From contig UCKS01000007.1 in assembly GCA_900473045.1 (NCBI GenBank), forward strand, positions 67,122-131,121: a stretch of DNA of 64,000 nt. The letters run 5' to 3'. The notes under the pieces were generated by a model. It was not told the DNA's origin. It worked only from the letters and a program-made list of their open reading frames with translations, and made no database searches. Below are positions 34,950-44,637 of this stretch, in pieces (within the stretch, counting starts at the first letter, position 1; the number at the start of each line of letters is the position of its first letter). Made by a program: the position numbers and the translations under genes. The DNA is from Hyphomicrobiales bacterium. GTDB lineage: Bacteria; Pseudomonadota; Alphaproteobacteria; Rhizobiales; Rhizobiaceae.

Positions 34950-35954
34950 TCAGGCAAAAGCGCCGGTGACCCGGACATCGCCGACATGGATGCCGTTCCA
35001 GTTTTTCATCGCATGGTTGGCCTGAGCCATCAGGCTATCCTGCAATTCCGGCTCGCCGGTGAAGAAGCGCGCGAGCGTGGCGGCGATCATCGCTTCGGCG
35101 GCGCGGGTGGTGCCGTCCTCGCATTTGAGCGCGATGGCGATGCCCTTTTCCGGAATGGCGGCGCAAAATACGCCTTCGGCACCGGTCTTGGCGAAGATAC
35201 GGCCGGGCGCTGTCTGCATCAACCGCGTGCAGGCGCGATGGCTGCCGGCGACATAGAAGGGCTCGGCCATGCAGGCTTCGATCAGGCGTTTCGAGGCCTT
35301 GGCCCGTAGCGGCTCCAGGCCGTTGCCGGTCGCCATCCTGGCAAATCCGTGGGCAAGCCCCTTCAAGGGCACGGCATAGGTCGGGATCGAGCAGCCGTCG
35401 GTGCCGCAATTGTCATGGGCAAGAACCGCCCCGGTCAGGCTCTCCATGACGCCACGGATTTCGCGCTGTAGCGGATGATCGTAGGTGACATAACCGGTGG
35501 GCTCCTCGCCGCTGTGGCAGCAGGCACAGATGAACCCCGCATGTTTGCCGGAGCAATTGTTGTGCAGCGCCGTCGGATGCTCCAGCAAGCGCGCCTGGTT
35601 GACGATGGTGTCCTGATTGATCGACCAGTGGGAACCGCATTCGAGCGTCGAGACATCCCTGCCCGCAGCCGCCAGCATCTCGGCGGCCAGCGCCACATGT
35701 TCCGGCTCGCCATTGTGCGAGGAGCAGGACAGCGCCAAGGCCCGCCTGTCGAAACCATAGGCATCGGCGGCACCGGTTTCCATCAAGGGCAGCGCCTGCA
35801 TGGCCTTGCAGGCCGAACGCGGAAAGACGCCGGCATCGGTCTCGCCGAGCGAAAACACGGTCTTTCCATCGCCATCGACAACGATGACGATGCCGCGATG
35901 GCGGCTTTCGACCAGATTACCGCGCGTGACTTCAACAAGAACCGGGTTCGACAT
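34950..35954 (-). CDS. L-asparaginase, R. etli AnsA (class 3) type
   Basis: 334 aa. Hydrolyses L-asparagine to aspartate and ammonia. It is not the E. coli type: the catalytic set described for the R. etli enzymes is seen instead, with S-A-C-K (S47, K50), S-C-S-S-H-N-G-E near 79, N-N-C-S-G-K-H-A-G-F near 133 and H-D-N-C-G-T-D-G-C near 184, giving the zinc-binding cysteines and lysines. Its stop lies 4 bases from that of the DeoR-type gene, so the two converge. Whether this is the constitutive or the inducible paralogue cannot be told. Confidence 0.9.
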   Translation of the reverse strand: MSNPVLVEVTRGNLVESRHRGIVIVVDGDGKTVFSLGETDAGVFPRSACKAMQALPLMETGAADAYGFDRRALALSCSSHNGEPEHVALAAEMLAAAGRDVSTLECGSHWSINQDTIVNQARLLEHPTALHNNCSGKHAGFICACCHSGEEPTGYVTYDHPLQREIRGVMESLTGAVLAHDNCGTDGCSIPTYAVPLKGLAHGFARMATGNGLEPLRAKASKRLIEACMAEPFYVAGSHRACTRLMQTAPGRIFAKTGAEGVFCAAIPEKGIAIALKCEDGTTRAAEAMIAATLARFFTGEPELQDSLMAQANHAMKNWNGIHVGDVRVTGAFA

Positions 35955-36029
35955 GATTGTGCCCTCAAAAATCCAATTTCTCCCCTGTCTTTAGACCAAG
36001 ACAAAGCAACGCAAAACCCGGACCCACCC

Positions 36030-36767
36030 ATGAAATTTGTTCGCAGGCTGTTTCTTGCCATCCTGTTCGTCTATCTGCTGCCAGCACTCGCTTCTGCGGG
36101 ATGGTGGTATGTCAAGGAAAGGCCGGCAAACTGGCGCGAGGCCGACTGGACGTCGGCCCATATCCTGCCTCAGCCAAAGGATGATCCCGATGCGGCGATC
36201 TACATTTTCTCCGCCACCACCGGCGGCATGAAGGGTGCCGTCTCCAGCCATTCCTGGATCGTCACCAAGGGACAGGGCGACACGACCTACAATCGCTATG
36301 ACAAGGTCGGCTGGGGCACGCCGATCCGCCGCAACGGCTATCCAGCCGATGCACGCTGGTACTCGAACACCCCGAACCTGGTTGTCAGCGTCAAGGGCGA
36401 CGAGGCCACGCGGCTGATTTCGGCGGTCGAGCAGGCGATCCAGTCCTACCCCTATGCGACCCCTGGCGCCTACCGGATCTGGCCGGGGCCGAACTCCAAC
36501 ACGTTCGTCGCCCATGTGCTGCGCTCGGTGCCCGAACTCGGCGCAGTTCTGCCGCCGGACGCTGTCGGCCGCGATTATCTGCCGGAGGGCAAGCTGTTTT
36601 CGGTCGATGCCGACGGAATGGACATGCACGCGACGCTTTACGGGCTGTTTGGGATTTCGGCTGGTGTTCGCAGCGGTTTCGAGGTGCATTTCATGGGGCT
36701 GGTCGCGGGGATCGATGTGATGCACCCGGGCGTGAAGATACCGGCGCTGGGGCGGTTCGGGGTGTAG
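36030..36767 (+). CDS. DUF3750 domain-containing protein
   Basis: 245 aa. An N-terminal hydrophobic segment (residues 5-27: L-F-L-A-I-L-F-V-Y-L-L-P-A-L-A) anchors or exports the protein. The domain (I-Y-I-F-S-A-T-T-G-G-M-K-G, S-S-H-S-W-I-V-T-K, and W-P-G-P-N-S-N-T-F-V-A-H) fits DUF3750; the H and N-S-N-T-F residues look like a possible peptidase-like site but no activity is established. Convergent with nothing nearby; upstream is the divergent asparaginase. Confidence 0.82.
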   Translation: MKFVRRLFLAILFVYLLPALASAGWWYVKERPANWREADWTSAHILPQPKDDPDAAIYIFSATTGGMKGAVSSHSWIVTKGQGDTTYNRYDKVGWGTPIRRNGYPADARWYSNTPNLVVSVKGDEATRLISAVEQAIQSYPYATPGAYRIWPGPNSNTFVAHVLRSVPELGAVLPPDAVGRDYLPEGKLFSVDADGMDMHATLYGLFGISAGVRSGFEVHFMGLVAGIDVMHPGVKIPALGRFGV

Positions 36768-36863
36768 AAGAGGAAGCAATTTCAACCGTCACATGGGAGA
36801 CAACTCTCGAACGAGGCCCGGGTTTATGCTAAAGAGAAGACACGATATTTTCGGAGTAATCCA

Positions 36864-37091
36864 ATGACGCTTTCAATTCGCCTTTCTGATGCCACTGAAA
36901 AGCAACTGGAGCAGCTTGCCCGCGAAACGGGACAAAGCAAGGAATTCTACGTCCATCAGTTCATCAAGCAAGGCCTTGAGGATATAGAAGACTACAATCT
37001 CGCCGCAGAAATCGCCGAGCGCGTTCGAAACGGAGACGAAGCTGTTTACTCCTTGGGCGAGGTAAGGAAAGACCTTGGCTTGGACGATTGA
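36864..37091 (+). CDS. RelB/DinJ-type antitoxin
   Basis: 75 aa. The N-terminus M-T-L-S-I-R-L-S-D-A-T-E-K-Q-L-E-Q-L-A-R-E-T-G-Q-S-K-E-F-Y-V is a ribbon-helix-helix DNA-binding domain, and the acidic C-terminus is the likely toxin-binding tail. It overlaps the RelE-type toxin gene by 17 bases. Such antitoxins neutralise the toxin and repress their own promoter. Confidence 0.87.
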   Translation: MTLSIRLSDATEKQLEQLARETGQSKEFYVHQFIKQGLEDIEDYNLAAEIAERVRNGDEAVYSLGEVRKDLGLDD

Positions 37092-37341
37092 AATCACGGC
37101 AAGAGCACGAAAAAATATCAACAGCCTGGACAAACAAGCCGCAAATCGCATCCTTTCCTTTCTTTCGGACAGGCTTGCGGTGGCGGAAAATCCGCGTCAG
37201 CTCGGCAAACAATTGACCGGCCCGCTCAAGTATTATTGGAGTTACCGCGTCGGCGACTATCGCCTGTTATGCGAAATCCAGGACGAGAAATTGATCGTGC
37301 TGGTTCTTGAAGTTGGAAATCGCCGGGAAATATACCGGTAA
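37075..37341 (+). CDS. RelE/ParE family toxin
   Basis: 88 aa, starting at a TTG inside the antitoxin gene. W-T-I-E-I-T-A-R-A-R-K-N-I-N-S-L-D, then G-P-L-K-Y-Y-W-S-Y-R-V-G-D-Y-R-L-L-C and the C-terminal R-R-E-I-Y-R fit the RelE/ParE fold; the R-V-G-D-Y-R motif is typical of RelE-type mRNA interferases. Overlap with the antitoxin implies coupled translation. The rare start codon may keep the toxin level low. Confidence 0.87.
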   Translation: MAWTIEITARARKNINSLDKQAANRILSFLSDRLAVAENPRQLGKQLTGPLKYYWSYRVGDYRLLCEIQDEKLIVLVLEVGNRREIYR

Positions 37342-37636
37342 GGCGAAACACAATCCCCGCAGCATAGAAGCAGACAAACAAAAAGGGCCGCTTCACAGCG
37401 GCCCTCCATGAGTTTTTGGCCAGGTAAGAGGCCCGGACCGCATCTTCTCAAAGACACGACCCGCAGGAAGATGGTTTCAGATCGAGGGCTGCCCCGTTCC
37501 GATCACTACAACTCCCATGCCCGATACGAGGTTTGAAATCTCATTAGACACTGGATCACCTTCCTTTCGTTCAATTGATGATGAGATAAAGGTAATCCGA
37601 TTCTTGCCGATTGCAAGAGCCCGATGCTTTAGACAT
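37342..37636. other. Intergenic stretch with one hairpin
   Basis: AGGGCCGC (37384-37391) pairs with GCGGCCCT (37398-37405). On the minus strand TTTTGTTTG follows, giving an intrinsic terminator for the leftward oxidoreductase; on the plus strand TTTTT occurs 8 bases beyond the stem, so it may also end the toxin-antitoxin transcript. No gene is supported in the rest. Confidence 0.55.
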
Positions 37637-38635
37637 TTAGAATGTCATGACGATCTTGCCGATGTGATCGCCCGCTTCCATCAGGCGGTGCGCTTCGGCG
37701 ACCTCGGTGAACGGCACGATCGCGTGCATCACCGGCGCAATGTCGCCGTCTTCCAGCAACGGCCAGACATTGTCTTCCAGATCATCTCGGATCGATTCCT
37801 TCTCGACCGCCGTGCGCGGTCGCATGGCGGAGCCCATGATGTGCAGGCGCTTGCCGAGAATGGCAGCGATGTTGGCCTTTTCGACCACGGCGCCACCGAG
37901 GAAGGCGATGATCGACAGGCGGCCATCCTTGGCGAGGCTTGCAATGTTGCGGTCGAAATAAGGTGCGCCGACCATGTCGAGGATGACATCGACGCCGCGT
38001 CCGCCGGTTTCCTCAAGGATGACAGCCTTGAAGTCTTCTTCTCGGTAGTTGATCGCCCGCTTGGCGCCGAGCGCAACGCAGGCGTCGCACTTGTCCTTGC
38101 TGCCGGCGGTAACGAAGACTTCGGCGCCAAAGGCGCGGGCAAGCTGGATGGCGGTGGTGCCGATGCCGCTGGAGCCGCCGTGGATCAGGATCTTTTCGCC
38201 CTCGACCAGATCGGCCATCTGGAAGACATTGGCCCAGACGGTGAAGAAGGTTTCGGGAAGTGCTGCCGCGCGCGCCGCGTCATAACCCTTCGGCCAGGGC
38301 ATCGCCTGCGTTGCCGGAAGAGCGCAGAACTCGGCATAGCCGCCGCCATTGGCAAGGCCGCAAACCTTGTCACCGACGATGAAGCCTTCGGCCCCCTCGC
38401 CCATGGCCACCACTTCGCCGGCAACCTCCAGCCCCAGGATCGGGCTTGCGCCCGGCGGCGGCGGATAATTGCCGAGCCGCTGCAGCACATCGGGGCGGTT
38501 GACGCCTGCCGCTTCGACGCGGATCAGGATGTCGCCGGGCTTCACATCCGGCAATCGCCCGCGTGCCAAAACCATCTTTTCCGGGCCGCCGGGGGACGGC
38601 AGATCGACATAGGTCATTTCGCTCGGCAGGGTCAC
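37637..38635 (-). CDS. NAD(P)H:quinone oxidoreductase (zeta-crystallin type)
   Basis: 332 aa if begun at the GTG at 38635, which has AAGGAGA 5 bases ahead; an ATG at 38692 and one at 38617 are alternatives. This is a zinc-less medium-chain reductase: [11 protein letters not shown] near 45, G-L-E-V-A-G-E-V near 68, and the NADPH motif G-G-S-S-G-I-G near 150. The family matches the PIG3/QOR group that reduces quinones by one electron. Physiological substrate unknown. Confidence 0.87.
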   Translation of the reverse strand: MTLPSEMTYVDLPSPGGPEKMVLARGRLPDVKPGDILIRVEAAGVNRPDVLQRLGNYPPPPGASPILGLEVAGEVVAMGEGAEGFIVGDKVCGLANGGGYAEFCALPATQAMPWPKGYDAARAAALPETFFTVWANVFQMADLVEGEKILIHGGSSGIGTTAIQLARAFGAEVFVTAGSKDKCDACVALGAKRAINYREEDFKAVILEETGGRGVDVILDMVGAPYFDRNIASLAKDGRLSIIAFLGGAVVEKANIAAILGKRLHIMGSAMRPRTAVEKESIRDDLEDNVWPLLEDGDIAPVMHAIVPFTEVAEAHRLMEAGDHIGKIVMTF

Positions 38636-38945
38636 GGTGTTCTCCTTGATCGGTACTGACCGGTTATCTAGCGCGTCGGCTGAAAACGGCAAAGCGGTTG
38701 TTTTTCATCCGCCACCCGCACCCTTACGACTCGGCCGCCGAGCAGCAAACTCGGCGCTGCATCGTGGCAAAATTGCGCCGTCCGCGACCGTGCAAACATT
38801 AAGTTTCTTTAATTTGAAACCGCCAAAAACCCGGCCTAGCGTTACACTCAAACCGGGAGCCGCCGGCGGTTCTCCAACCGCGACGCGACGGGCTCCGGAC
38901 GGTTTGACGACCGGCCCCGATGCGGGGACCAACAAGGACGACACC

Positions 38946-39206
38946 ATGCGTGCTCTTCTGACCTCATTGACGATCCTTTCCGCCCTCTCCCTGTCATCGG
39001 CCGCCTTTGCGGCAAGTACCACGACCGGCACCATCCGCGCCTATGACATGAAGGCGATGACCGTGACCCTGAAGAACGGTACCAAATACATGCTGCCGGC
39101 CACATTCAAGAATCCGGGCCTCAAGGTCGGTGAAAAAGTGACGATCGCCTACCAGACGATGGGCAAGAAGCATCAGGCAACCGCAGTGACGCCGGTGATG
39201 AACTGA
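38946..39206 (+). CDS. DUF1344 domain-containing secreted protein
   Basis: 86 aa. Signal peptide (L-L-T-S-L-T-I-L-S-A-L-S-L-S-S-A-A-F-A-A, cut near residue 23) followed by a small beta-type domain T-G-T-I-R-A-Y-D-M-K-A-M-T-V-T-L-K-N-G-T, which fits DUF1344, a family of small periplasmic rhizobial proteins. Function unknown. Divergent from the quinone oxidoreductase. Confidence 0.82.
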   Translation: MRALLTSLTILSALSLSSAAFAASTTTGTIRAYDMKAMTVTLKNGTKYMLPATFKNPGLKVGEKVTIAYQTMGKKHQATAVTPVMN

Positions 39207-39327
39207 CACCAATACCGTTCGCATGAGCGTACCCGATCGCGGCTAGACGCTTCGGGATCATGCAGAAGCGGGCTGGCATCCATGATGGGTTCCAGCCCGT
39301 TTTCGTTTTCAACCAGCAGTGCAGGGA

Positions 39328-41133
39328 TCAGAACTGGACGGCGCCAAAAGTCTCGAAGACCAGGCCGTCGTCGCTGTGCTTGGCCAGCGTCTTGATCTCG
39401 GCAATGCGGGCGCTGACGGCCTGGGCGTCGGAGAAGACAAAGCCTTCCGGCAGGATGAGAACGGCGATCGAACAGCGCATCAGCGGAAAGACAGTGGTCT
39501 CGCCGTTGCGGCCATGGCCGGTCATATAGCCGGCCTCGCGGTGATCGGGCGAATAGAGCTGGCGGACGTCGTTGCGGAATTCCGACAGGACGCGGGAGAG
39601 AACGGTTGCCACCTCCTCGCGTGTCCAGCCGCCAACACCGATGAAGAAATCGTCGCCGCCGACATGGCCCAAAAACTTCTCCTCGCCGATGAAATGGCGG
39701 CGCATCAGGGCGGCAAACAGCGAGATCGCCAGATCACCCTTCTGGAAACCGTAGTGATCGTTGAACGGCTTGAAGCTGTCGAAATCGCAATAGCAGAAAT
39801 AGCGCGCCTCATCGGCATCAAGCACGGCACCCTGCACATAATCGCGAATGGCGCGGTTGCCCGGCAGGCCGGTCAGCGGGTTCTGTTCCTGCGCCGTCTT
39901 CAGCTGCTTTTCGCTGATGATCTTCAAAAGCGATGAGGCCGACAGGATGCCAGCATAGCGCATGTTTTCGGTGAGGATGACGCAGTCACTGCCATCCATG
40001 CCGGCAAAGATCTTCAGCATCTCATCGGCCGGCGTTTCCAGATCGGCGATCGGCGCCGGGCTGACGAAATGCGCGATGTGGCGCTGATAGAGACGGTTCT
40101 TGAGGAGATCGCGGCCGAAGGGATGATAGATCATTTCCTTGACGTGATATTCATGCAATACGCCGCGCGGCTCGCCATTGGCGTTCAAAACCGGAAAGAA
40201 GCTGCGCTGTGGCGAGCGGCGGAACAGTTCGAATACCGAATCCAGATCATCGTTCTCACGCAGCGCCGGCACCTGTTCGATCTGTTTGCGGATAAGAATG
40301 CTGTCGAGCGAGGTCGATTGGCGCCGCGCTCCGGCGGTCTGTTCGAGATGCGGGTAGGCAGGCTGCAGATCGGCCAAATGCACGGTCGGGCGGGCGACGA
40401 AATAGCCCTGGACGAGATCGCAGCCGAGATCGCGGCAGATGGAAAACTCGGCCTCGGTCTCGACCCCTTCGGCGATCACCCTCGTGCCGAGAACATGAGC
40501 GGTATTGACCGTGTGGCGCACCATATGGCGCTTGCGCGGGCTAGCCTCGATGCCGGAGATGAAATGCCGGTCGATCTTCACATAGTCGACAGGTTGGTCG
40601 CACAGCAACTTCAAGCCATTGAAACCCGCACCGAAATCGTCGATCGCCAGCTTGAACCCGGCCAGCCGCAGACGCTTCACCAGCCCGGAAAAATCCGGCA
40701 TCGTGCCGCTGTCGAACCGCTCCGACAGCTCGAAACAGATCGACGATGGCGGAATATTCGATCGTTTCAGGTGCTTTCCAAGCCGCTCGACGAGATCGCC
40801 TTCCTGGCCGATCAACCGGCTGTCGAAATTGACGAACAGGGTGCGTGCGGAAAAATCCGGCAGGCTGGCAAAACCGGCAAAGGCGCGGGTGTTGATCATG
40901 TGCTCCAGCGCCAGAAGCTGTCCCGCTTCCTCGGCCTTGTCGAGCAGTTCGATCGGCGACTTGAAACCCAGCCGCTCGAAGCCGCGCATCAGCGTTTCGT
41001 AGCCGAACACAGCCCCGGTGGCGATCTCGGCGATCGGCTGGAAGGCATTTTCGATCGCAAGCTTGGCCAGCGTGACGATCTGGTCGTCACCGAAACGGCG
41101 TAGGGACAGCATTTCGGCGGGGGCGGCGGACAT
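39328..41133 (-). CDS. EAL-CBS-GGDEF cyclic-di-GMP protein
   Basis: 601 aa with the order EAL (about 25-260), two CBS-type repeats (about 280-410) and GGDEF (about 420-590). The EAL motif is Y-E-T-L-M-R-G, with F-E-L-S-E and I-D-D-F-G-A-G-F also present. The GGDEF site reads V-G-G-D-D-F, a change of the third acidic residue that may keep or reduce cyclase activity. No membrane segment. The inverse order and CBS linker recall the YhjH-independent LapD/CdgJ-like scaffold proteins that sense nucleotides; this is inference. Confidence 0.85.
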   Translation of the reverse strand: MSAAPAEMLSLRRFGDDQIVTLAKLAIENAFQPIAEIATGAVFGYETLMRGFERLGFKSPIELLDKAEEAGQLLALEHMINTRAFAGFASLPDFSARTLFVNFDSRLIGQEGDLVERLGKHLKRSNIPPSSICFELSERFDSGTMPDFSGLVKRLRLAGFKLAIDDFGAGFNGLKLLCDQPVDYVKIDRHFISGIEASPRKRHMVRHTVNTAHVLGTRVIAEGVETEAEFSICRDLGCDLVQGYFVARPTVHLADLQPAYPHLEQTAGARRQSTSLDSILIRKQIEQVPALRENDDLDSVFELFRRSPQRSFFPVLNANGEPRGVLHEYHVKEMIYHPFGRDLLKNRLYQRHIAHFVSPAPIADLETPADEMLKIFAGMDGSDCVILTENMRYAGILSASSLLKIISEKQLKTAQEQNPLTGLPGNRAIRDYVQGAVLDADEARYFCYCDFDSFKPFNDHYGFQKGDLAISLFAALMRRHFIGEEKFLGHVGGDDFFIGVGGWTREEVATVLSRVLSEFRNDVRQLYSPDHREAGYMTGHGRNGETTVFPLMRCSIAVLILPEGFVFSDAQAVSARIAEIKTLAKHSDDGLVFETFGAVQF

Positions 41134-41281
41134 GCGGGAACTCCGAAGGCGGATATGAGATCACGCGCAAGATCGTTCCAGAGACCTGAATTTTCCGTTT
41201 CGCCAATATGACAGTTTGATGAAAGTTTAATGGCTACCGGGAGTTAGCGGCACAACGCAGGCACAGTACCGCAACCTGTTG

Positions 41282-41830
41282 CTACCCTTTGGCGAGCACT
41301 CCGAAGGCGATCAAGGCGAGGCCCTGCATGACCAGATCGATGGCCAGGAACAGGCCGAGTATCCACAGGCTGTTGACCGGCCATCCGGCGGCGATGATCA
41401 GGCCGGCAAGGAGCGTAACCAGACCGCCAAGGGCGATCCATCCCCAGCCTTCGAGCGGGCGCAGTCTGAACCCCGTCCAGATCCGAAGAGCGCCCGCGAC
41501 GATCAGGGCGACAGCCATCAGCAACGTCAGAGCGGCGGAGGCGAGCAGCGGGTTGAGGAAGGCAAAGACGCCGGCAACGGTGTAGCAGGCGCCACTGAGG
41601 ATCCAGTAGAACACGCTTTCCCACTTCTTGACGCGGAAGGCCTGCATCAGGTGCAGCACGCCGCCGATCAGCATGATCATGCCGACGTAATAGACCGACG
41701 CCACCGTCGCGGCCATGACATTGCCGAAGGCAATGCCGCCGCCCATGATCAGCGCCACGCCAAGGGCGACAAACCAGCCCCACTTTTCGCCAAGCGGCGG
41801 CCTGACAACGACGTTGGAATTCTGCACCAT
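41282..41830 (-). CDS. HdeD family membrane protein
   Basis: 182 aa with six hydrophobic segments in pairs. The G-V-L-H-L-M-Q-A-F and W-E-S-V-F-Y-W-I-L-S-G region fits the HdeD/DUF308 family of small membrane proteins linked with acid resistance in enterics. Role here unknown. A 110-base gap separates it from the GGDEF gene. Confidence 0.85.
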   Translation of the reverse strand: MVQNSNVVVRPPLGEKWGWFVALGVALIMGGGIAFGNVMAATVASVYYVGMIMLIGGVLHLMQAFRVKKWESVFYWILSGACYTVAGVFAFLNPLLASAALTLLMAVALIVAGALRIWTGFRLRPLEGWGWIALGGLVTLLAGLIIAAGWPVNSLWILGLFLAIDLVMQGLALIAFGVLAKG

Positions 41831-41923
41831 AGCACAACCCTCAATTCAATACGACAAACACGATGTAATCCCAGATAGAATAATAACATTTTAACGTCCG
41901 ATACCCCGATTTTGAAATGCGCG

Positions 41924-42361
41924 CTAGATTTTCAACGCCAGAAGCACGGCGCCGCAGCCGACCATGCCGACGCCAAGCCAATGGGCGGGAGAGAGCCGCT
42001 CGCCGAGAAAAAGGACGGCGAACAGAGCGACGAGCACGACGCTCAGCTTGTCGACCGGCGCAACCTGCGCCGCGTTACCCATCTTCAGCGCCCGGAAATA
42101 GCAGAGCCAGGACGCTCCCGTCGCCAGCCCCGACAGAACCAGAAACAGCCAGCTTTTGCCCGACACCGTCGATGGCGCCTGCCAGTTTCCCGTCAAAAAC
42201 AGAATCAGGCCGATGGCAAACAGGATGACGATGGTGCGGATAAAGGTGGCGAAATCGGAATTGACGTTTCCGATGCCGATCTTGGCGAAGATGGCGGTCA
42301 CAGCAGCAAATGCCGCAGACAGAAGCGCCCATGCCTGCCAGGATAAAAACACGGATTTCAT
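41924..42361 (-). CDS. EamA-family half-size transporter
   Basis: 145 aa with about five hydrophobic segments, so a single EamA unit rather than the usual ten-segment pair. Its ends are typical: W-A-L-L-S-A-A-F-A-A-V-T-A-I-F-A-K-I-G and L-G-E-R-L-S-P-A-H-W-L-G-V-G-M-V-G-C-G. Start 42361 has AGAGGA ahead. It may work as a homodimer, as small drug/metabolite transporters do. It is divergent from the bet operon, sharing the region that holds the betI operator. Confidence 0.82.
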   Translation of the reverse strand: MKSVFLSWQAWALLSAAFAAVTAIFAKIGIGNVNSDFATFIRTIVILFAIGLILFLTGNWQAPSTVSGKSWLFLVLSGLATGASWLCYFRALKMGNAAQVAPVDKLSVVLVALFAVLFLGERLSPAHWLGVGMVGCGAVLLALKI

Positions 42362-42463
42362 GGGCGCGATCCTCTTGCTCTGCCGCCCGGCGCGGCCACC
42401 GCCAGTTGAAGCCGGAGCCATCCGAATGGCAAGAAAATCCTTGGTCACAGCGTTTGTTTTTTA

Positions 42464-42483
42464 TTGATTGATGGATCAATCAA
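42464..42483. promoter_or_regulatory. Probable BetI operator
   Basis: TTGATTGAT-GG-ATCAATCAA is a perfect 9-bp inverted repeat with a 2-base centre, 31 bases before the betI ATG. It resembles the AT-rich palindrome bound by BetI in E. coli (ATTGA and TCAAT half-sites). Choline would be expected to relieve repression. Confidence 0.7.
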
Positions 42484-42513
42484 AAATACACTGATGGCAA
42501 CAAGGGAGCAATG

Positions 42514-43116
42514 ATGCCAAAAGTCGGAATGGAACCGGTGCGCCGCAAGGCGCTTGTCGATGCGGCGCTGCATGTGATCGGCGATCAGGGCACGCTGTCA
42601 GTGACCATGTCCGACATTGCCCGCCAGGCCGGCGTTTCGGCAGCGCTGGCGCACCACTATTTCGGCAGCAAGGAGCAGCTGCTGGTCGAGACCGTGCGCT
42701 CCCTGTTGAAGCAGTTGCGCGACGATACGGTGACGGCGCTCAACGCCGCTGGAACGCCGCGCGAGCGGTTGTCGGCGATCGTGCGCGTCAGTTTCCAGGC
42801 CGACCAGTTCGCGCCGGAAACCATTGCCGCGTGGCTCGCCTTTTACTCGGAAGCGCAGCGTTCGGAAGAGACGCGGCGGTTCCTGGTGATCTATGCGCGG
42901 CGGCTGCATTCCAATCTGGTTTCCAGCCTCAAGCAGCTCTGTGTCGCAGATGATGCGCAGCGTATCGCAGAGGGCACGGCGGCGATGATCGACGGGCTTT
43001 ATATTCGCCGGGCGCTCGGCTCCTCGCCGGTGACGGCAGACGCCTCGATCGCGCTCACCGACGATTACATCACGCTCAATCTCCATGCCCGCCAGCCACA
43101 GGAACATGCCGCATGA
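42514..43116 (+). CDS. betI: TetR family repressor BetI
   Basis: 200 aa. The TetR helix-turn-helix is S-V-T-M-S-D-I-A-R-Q-A-G-V-S-A-A-L-A-H-H-Y-F-G-S-K at about 29-53, nearly identical to BetI proteins. It represses the betaine synthesis genes in the absence of choline. Two ATGs occur in tandem at 42511 and 42514; the second is better placed behind GGGAG. Its stop overlaps the betC start (ATGA). Confidence 0.93.
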   Translation: MPKVGMEPVRRKALVDAALHVIGDQGTLSVTMSDIARQAGVSAALAHHYFGSKEQLLVETVRSLLKQLRDDTVTALNAAGTPRERLSAIVRVSFQADQFAPETIAAWLAFYSEAQRSEETRRFLVIYARRLHSNLVSSLKQLCVADDAQRIAEGTAAMIDGLYIRRALGSSPVTADASIALTDDYITLNLHARQPQEHAA

Positions 43117-44636
43117 CCCGGCCGAACATTCTGATCATCATGGTCGACCAGCTGAACGGAAAGCTCTTTCCCGACGGCCCGGCGGACTTCCTGCATGCAC
43201 CGCATATGAAGGCGCTGGCCAAGCGCTCGGCGCGCTTTCGCAACAACTATACGTCCTCGCCGCTCTGCGCGCCTGCCCGCGCCTCGCTGATGGCCGGGCA
43301 ATTGCCGAGCCGGACGCAGGTCTATGACAATGCCGCCGAATATGTCTCGTCGATCCCGACCTACGCCCATCACCTGCGCCGCGCCGGTTATTACACGGCG
43401 CTGTCGGGCAAGATGCACTTCGTCGGGCCCGACCAGCTGCATGGCTTCGAGGAGCGGCTGACGACGGACATCTATCCGGCCGATTTCGGCTGGACGCCGG
43501 ATTACCGCAAGCCGGGCGAGCGGATCGACTGGTGGTATCACAATCTCGGCTCCGTCACCGGCGCCGGTATTGCCGAGATCACCAACCAGATGGAATATGA
43601 CGACGAGGTGGCGTTTCTGGCCAACCAGAAGCTCTATCATCTCAGCCGCGAACACGGCGATGAAGCCCGCCGGCCCTGGGCGCTGACCGTCTCGTTCACC
43701 CATCCGCACGACCCCTATGTGGCGCGCCGCAAATTCTGGGATCTCTACAACGACTGCGACCAACTGCTGCCGGACGTCGGCGAGATCCCGCTTGCCGAGC
43801 AGGACCCGCATTCGCAGCGGCTGATCCATGCCTGCGACTATCAGAAATTTTCGGTGACCGAAGACAATGTCAGGCGTTCGCGGCAGGCCTATTTCGCCAA
43901 TATTTCCTATCTCGATGAAAAGGTCGGCGAACTCGTCGATACGCTGACGCGCACCCGCATGCTCGACGACACGCTGATCCTGTTCTGCTCGGATCATGGC
44001 GACATGCTCGGCGAGCGCGGATTGTGGTTCAAGATGAACTTCTTCGAGGGCTCGGCCCGGGTGCCGCTGATGGTCGCCGGTCCCGGCATCACCCCCGGCC
44101 TGCATCTGGCGCCGACCTCGAACCTTGATCTGACGCCGACGCTCTGCGATCTCGCCGGGATTTCGATGGACGAGATCATGCCCTGGACCGATGGCGAAAG
44201 CCTTGTACCGGTGATCAACGGCGCGGAGCGTATCGCGCCGGTGCTGATGGAATATGCCGCCGAGGGCTCCTACGCGCCGCTGGTCGGCATCCGCGAGGGC
44301 AAGTGGAAATACATCCACTGCGCGCTCGATCCGGACCAGCTGTACGATCTCGACGCCGACCCGCTGGAACTGAAAAACCTTGCGACCGTGCCCCCCCATG
44401 CGCCGACGCTGCGCGCCTTCCAGGCGATGCGTGACAGCCGCTGGGACATGGAAGTCTTCGATGCCGCCGTGCGCGAAAGCCAGGCGCGGCGCTGGGTGGT
44501 CTACGAGGCGCTGAGGAATGGCGCCTATTATCCGTGGGATCACCAGCCGCTGCAAAAGGCCTCCGAGCGCTACATGCGCAACCACATGAATCTCGACAAT
44601 CTCGAAGAATCCAAACGCTTTCCGCGAGGGGAATGA
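43113..44636 (+). CDS. betC: Choline-sulfatase
   Basis: 507 aa sulfatase that releases sulfate from choline-O-sulfate, giving choline for betaine synthesis and for carbon or sulfur supply. The sulfatase signature C-A-P-A-R at 52-56 supplies the Cys that is converted to formylglycine. Metal ligands are seen in D-Q at the N-terminus (I-L-I-I-M-V-D-Q) and F-C-S-D-H-G-D near 292. The bet-type choline-sulfatase C-terminus is intact. It sits between betI and betB with a 4-base overlap and a one-base gap, as in Sinorhizobium. Confidence 0.95.
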   Translation: MTRPNILIIMVDQLNGKLFPDGPADFLHAPHMKALAKRSARFRNNYTSSPLCAPARASLMAGQLPSRTQVYDNAAEYVSSIPTYAHHLRRAGYYTALSGKMHFVGPDQLHGFEERLTTDIYPADFGWTPDYRKPGERIDWWYHNLGSVTGAGIAEITNQMEYDDEVAFLANQKLYHLSREHGDEARRPWALTVSFTHPHDPYVARRKFWDLYNDCDQLLPDVGEIPLAEQDPHSQRLIHACDYQKFSVTEDNVRRSRQAYFANISYLDEKVGELVDTLTRTRMLDDTLILFCSDHGDMLGERGLWFKMNFFEGSARVPLMVAGPGITPGLHLAPTSNLDLTPTLCDLAGISMDEIMPWTDGESLVPVINGAERIAPVLMEYAAEGSYAPLVGIREGKWKYIHCALDPDQLYDLDADPLELKNLATVPPHAPTLRAFQAMRDSRWDMEVFDAAVRESQARRWVVYEALRNGAYYPWDHQPLQKASERYMRNHMNLDNLEESKRFPRGE

Positions 44637-44637
44637 T

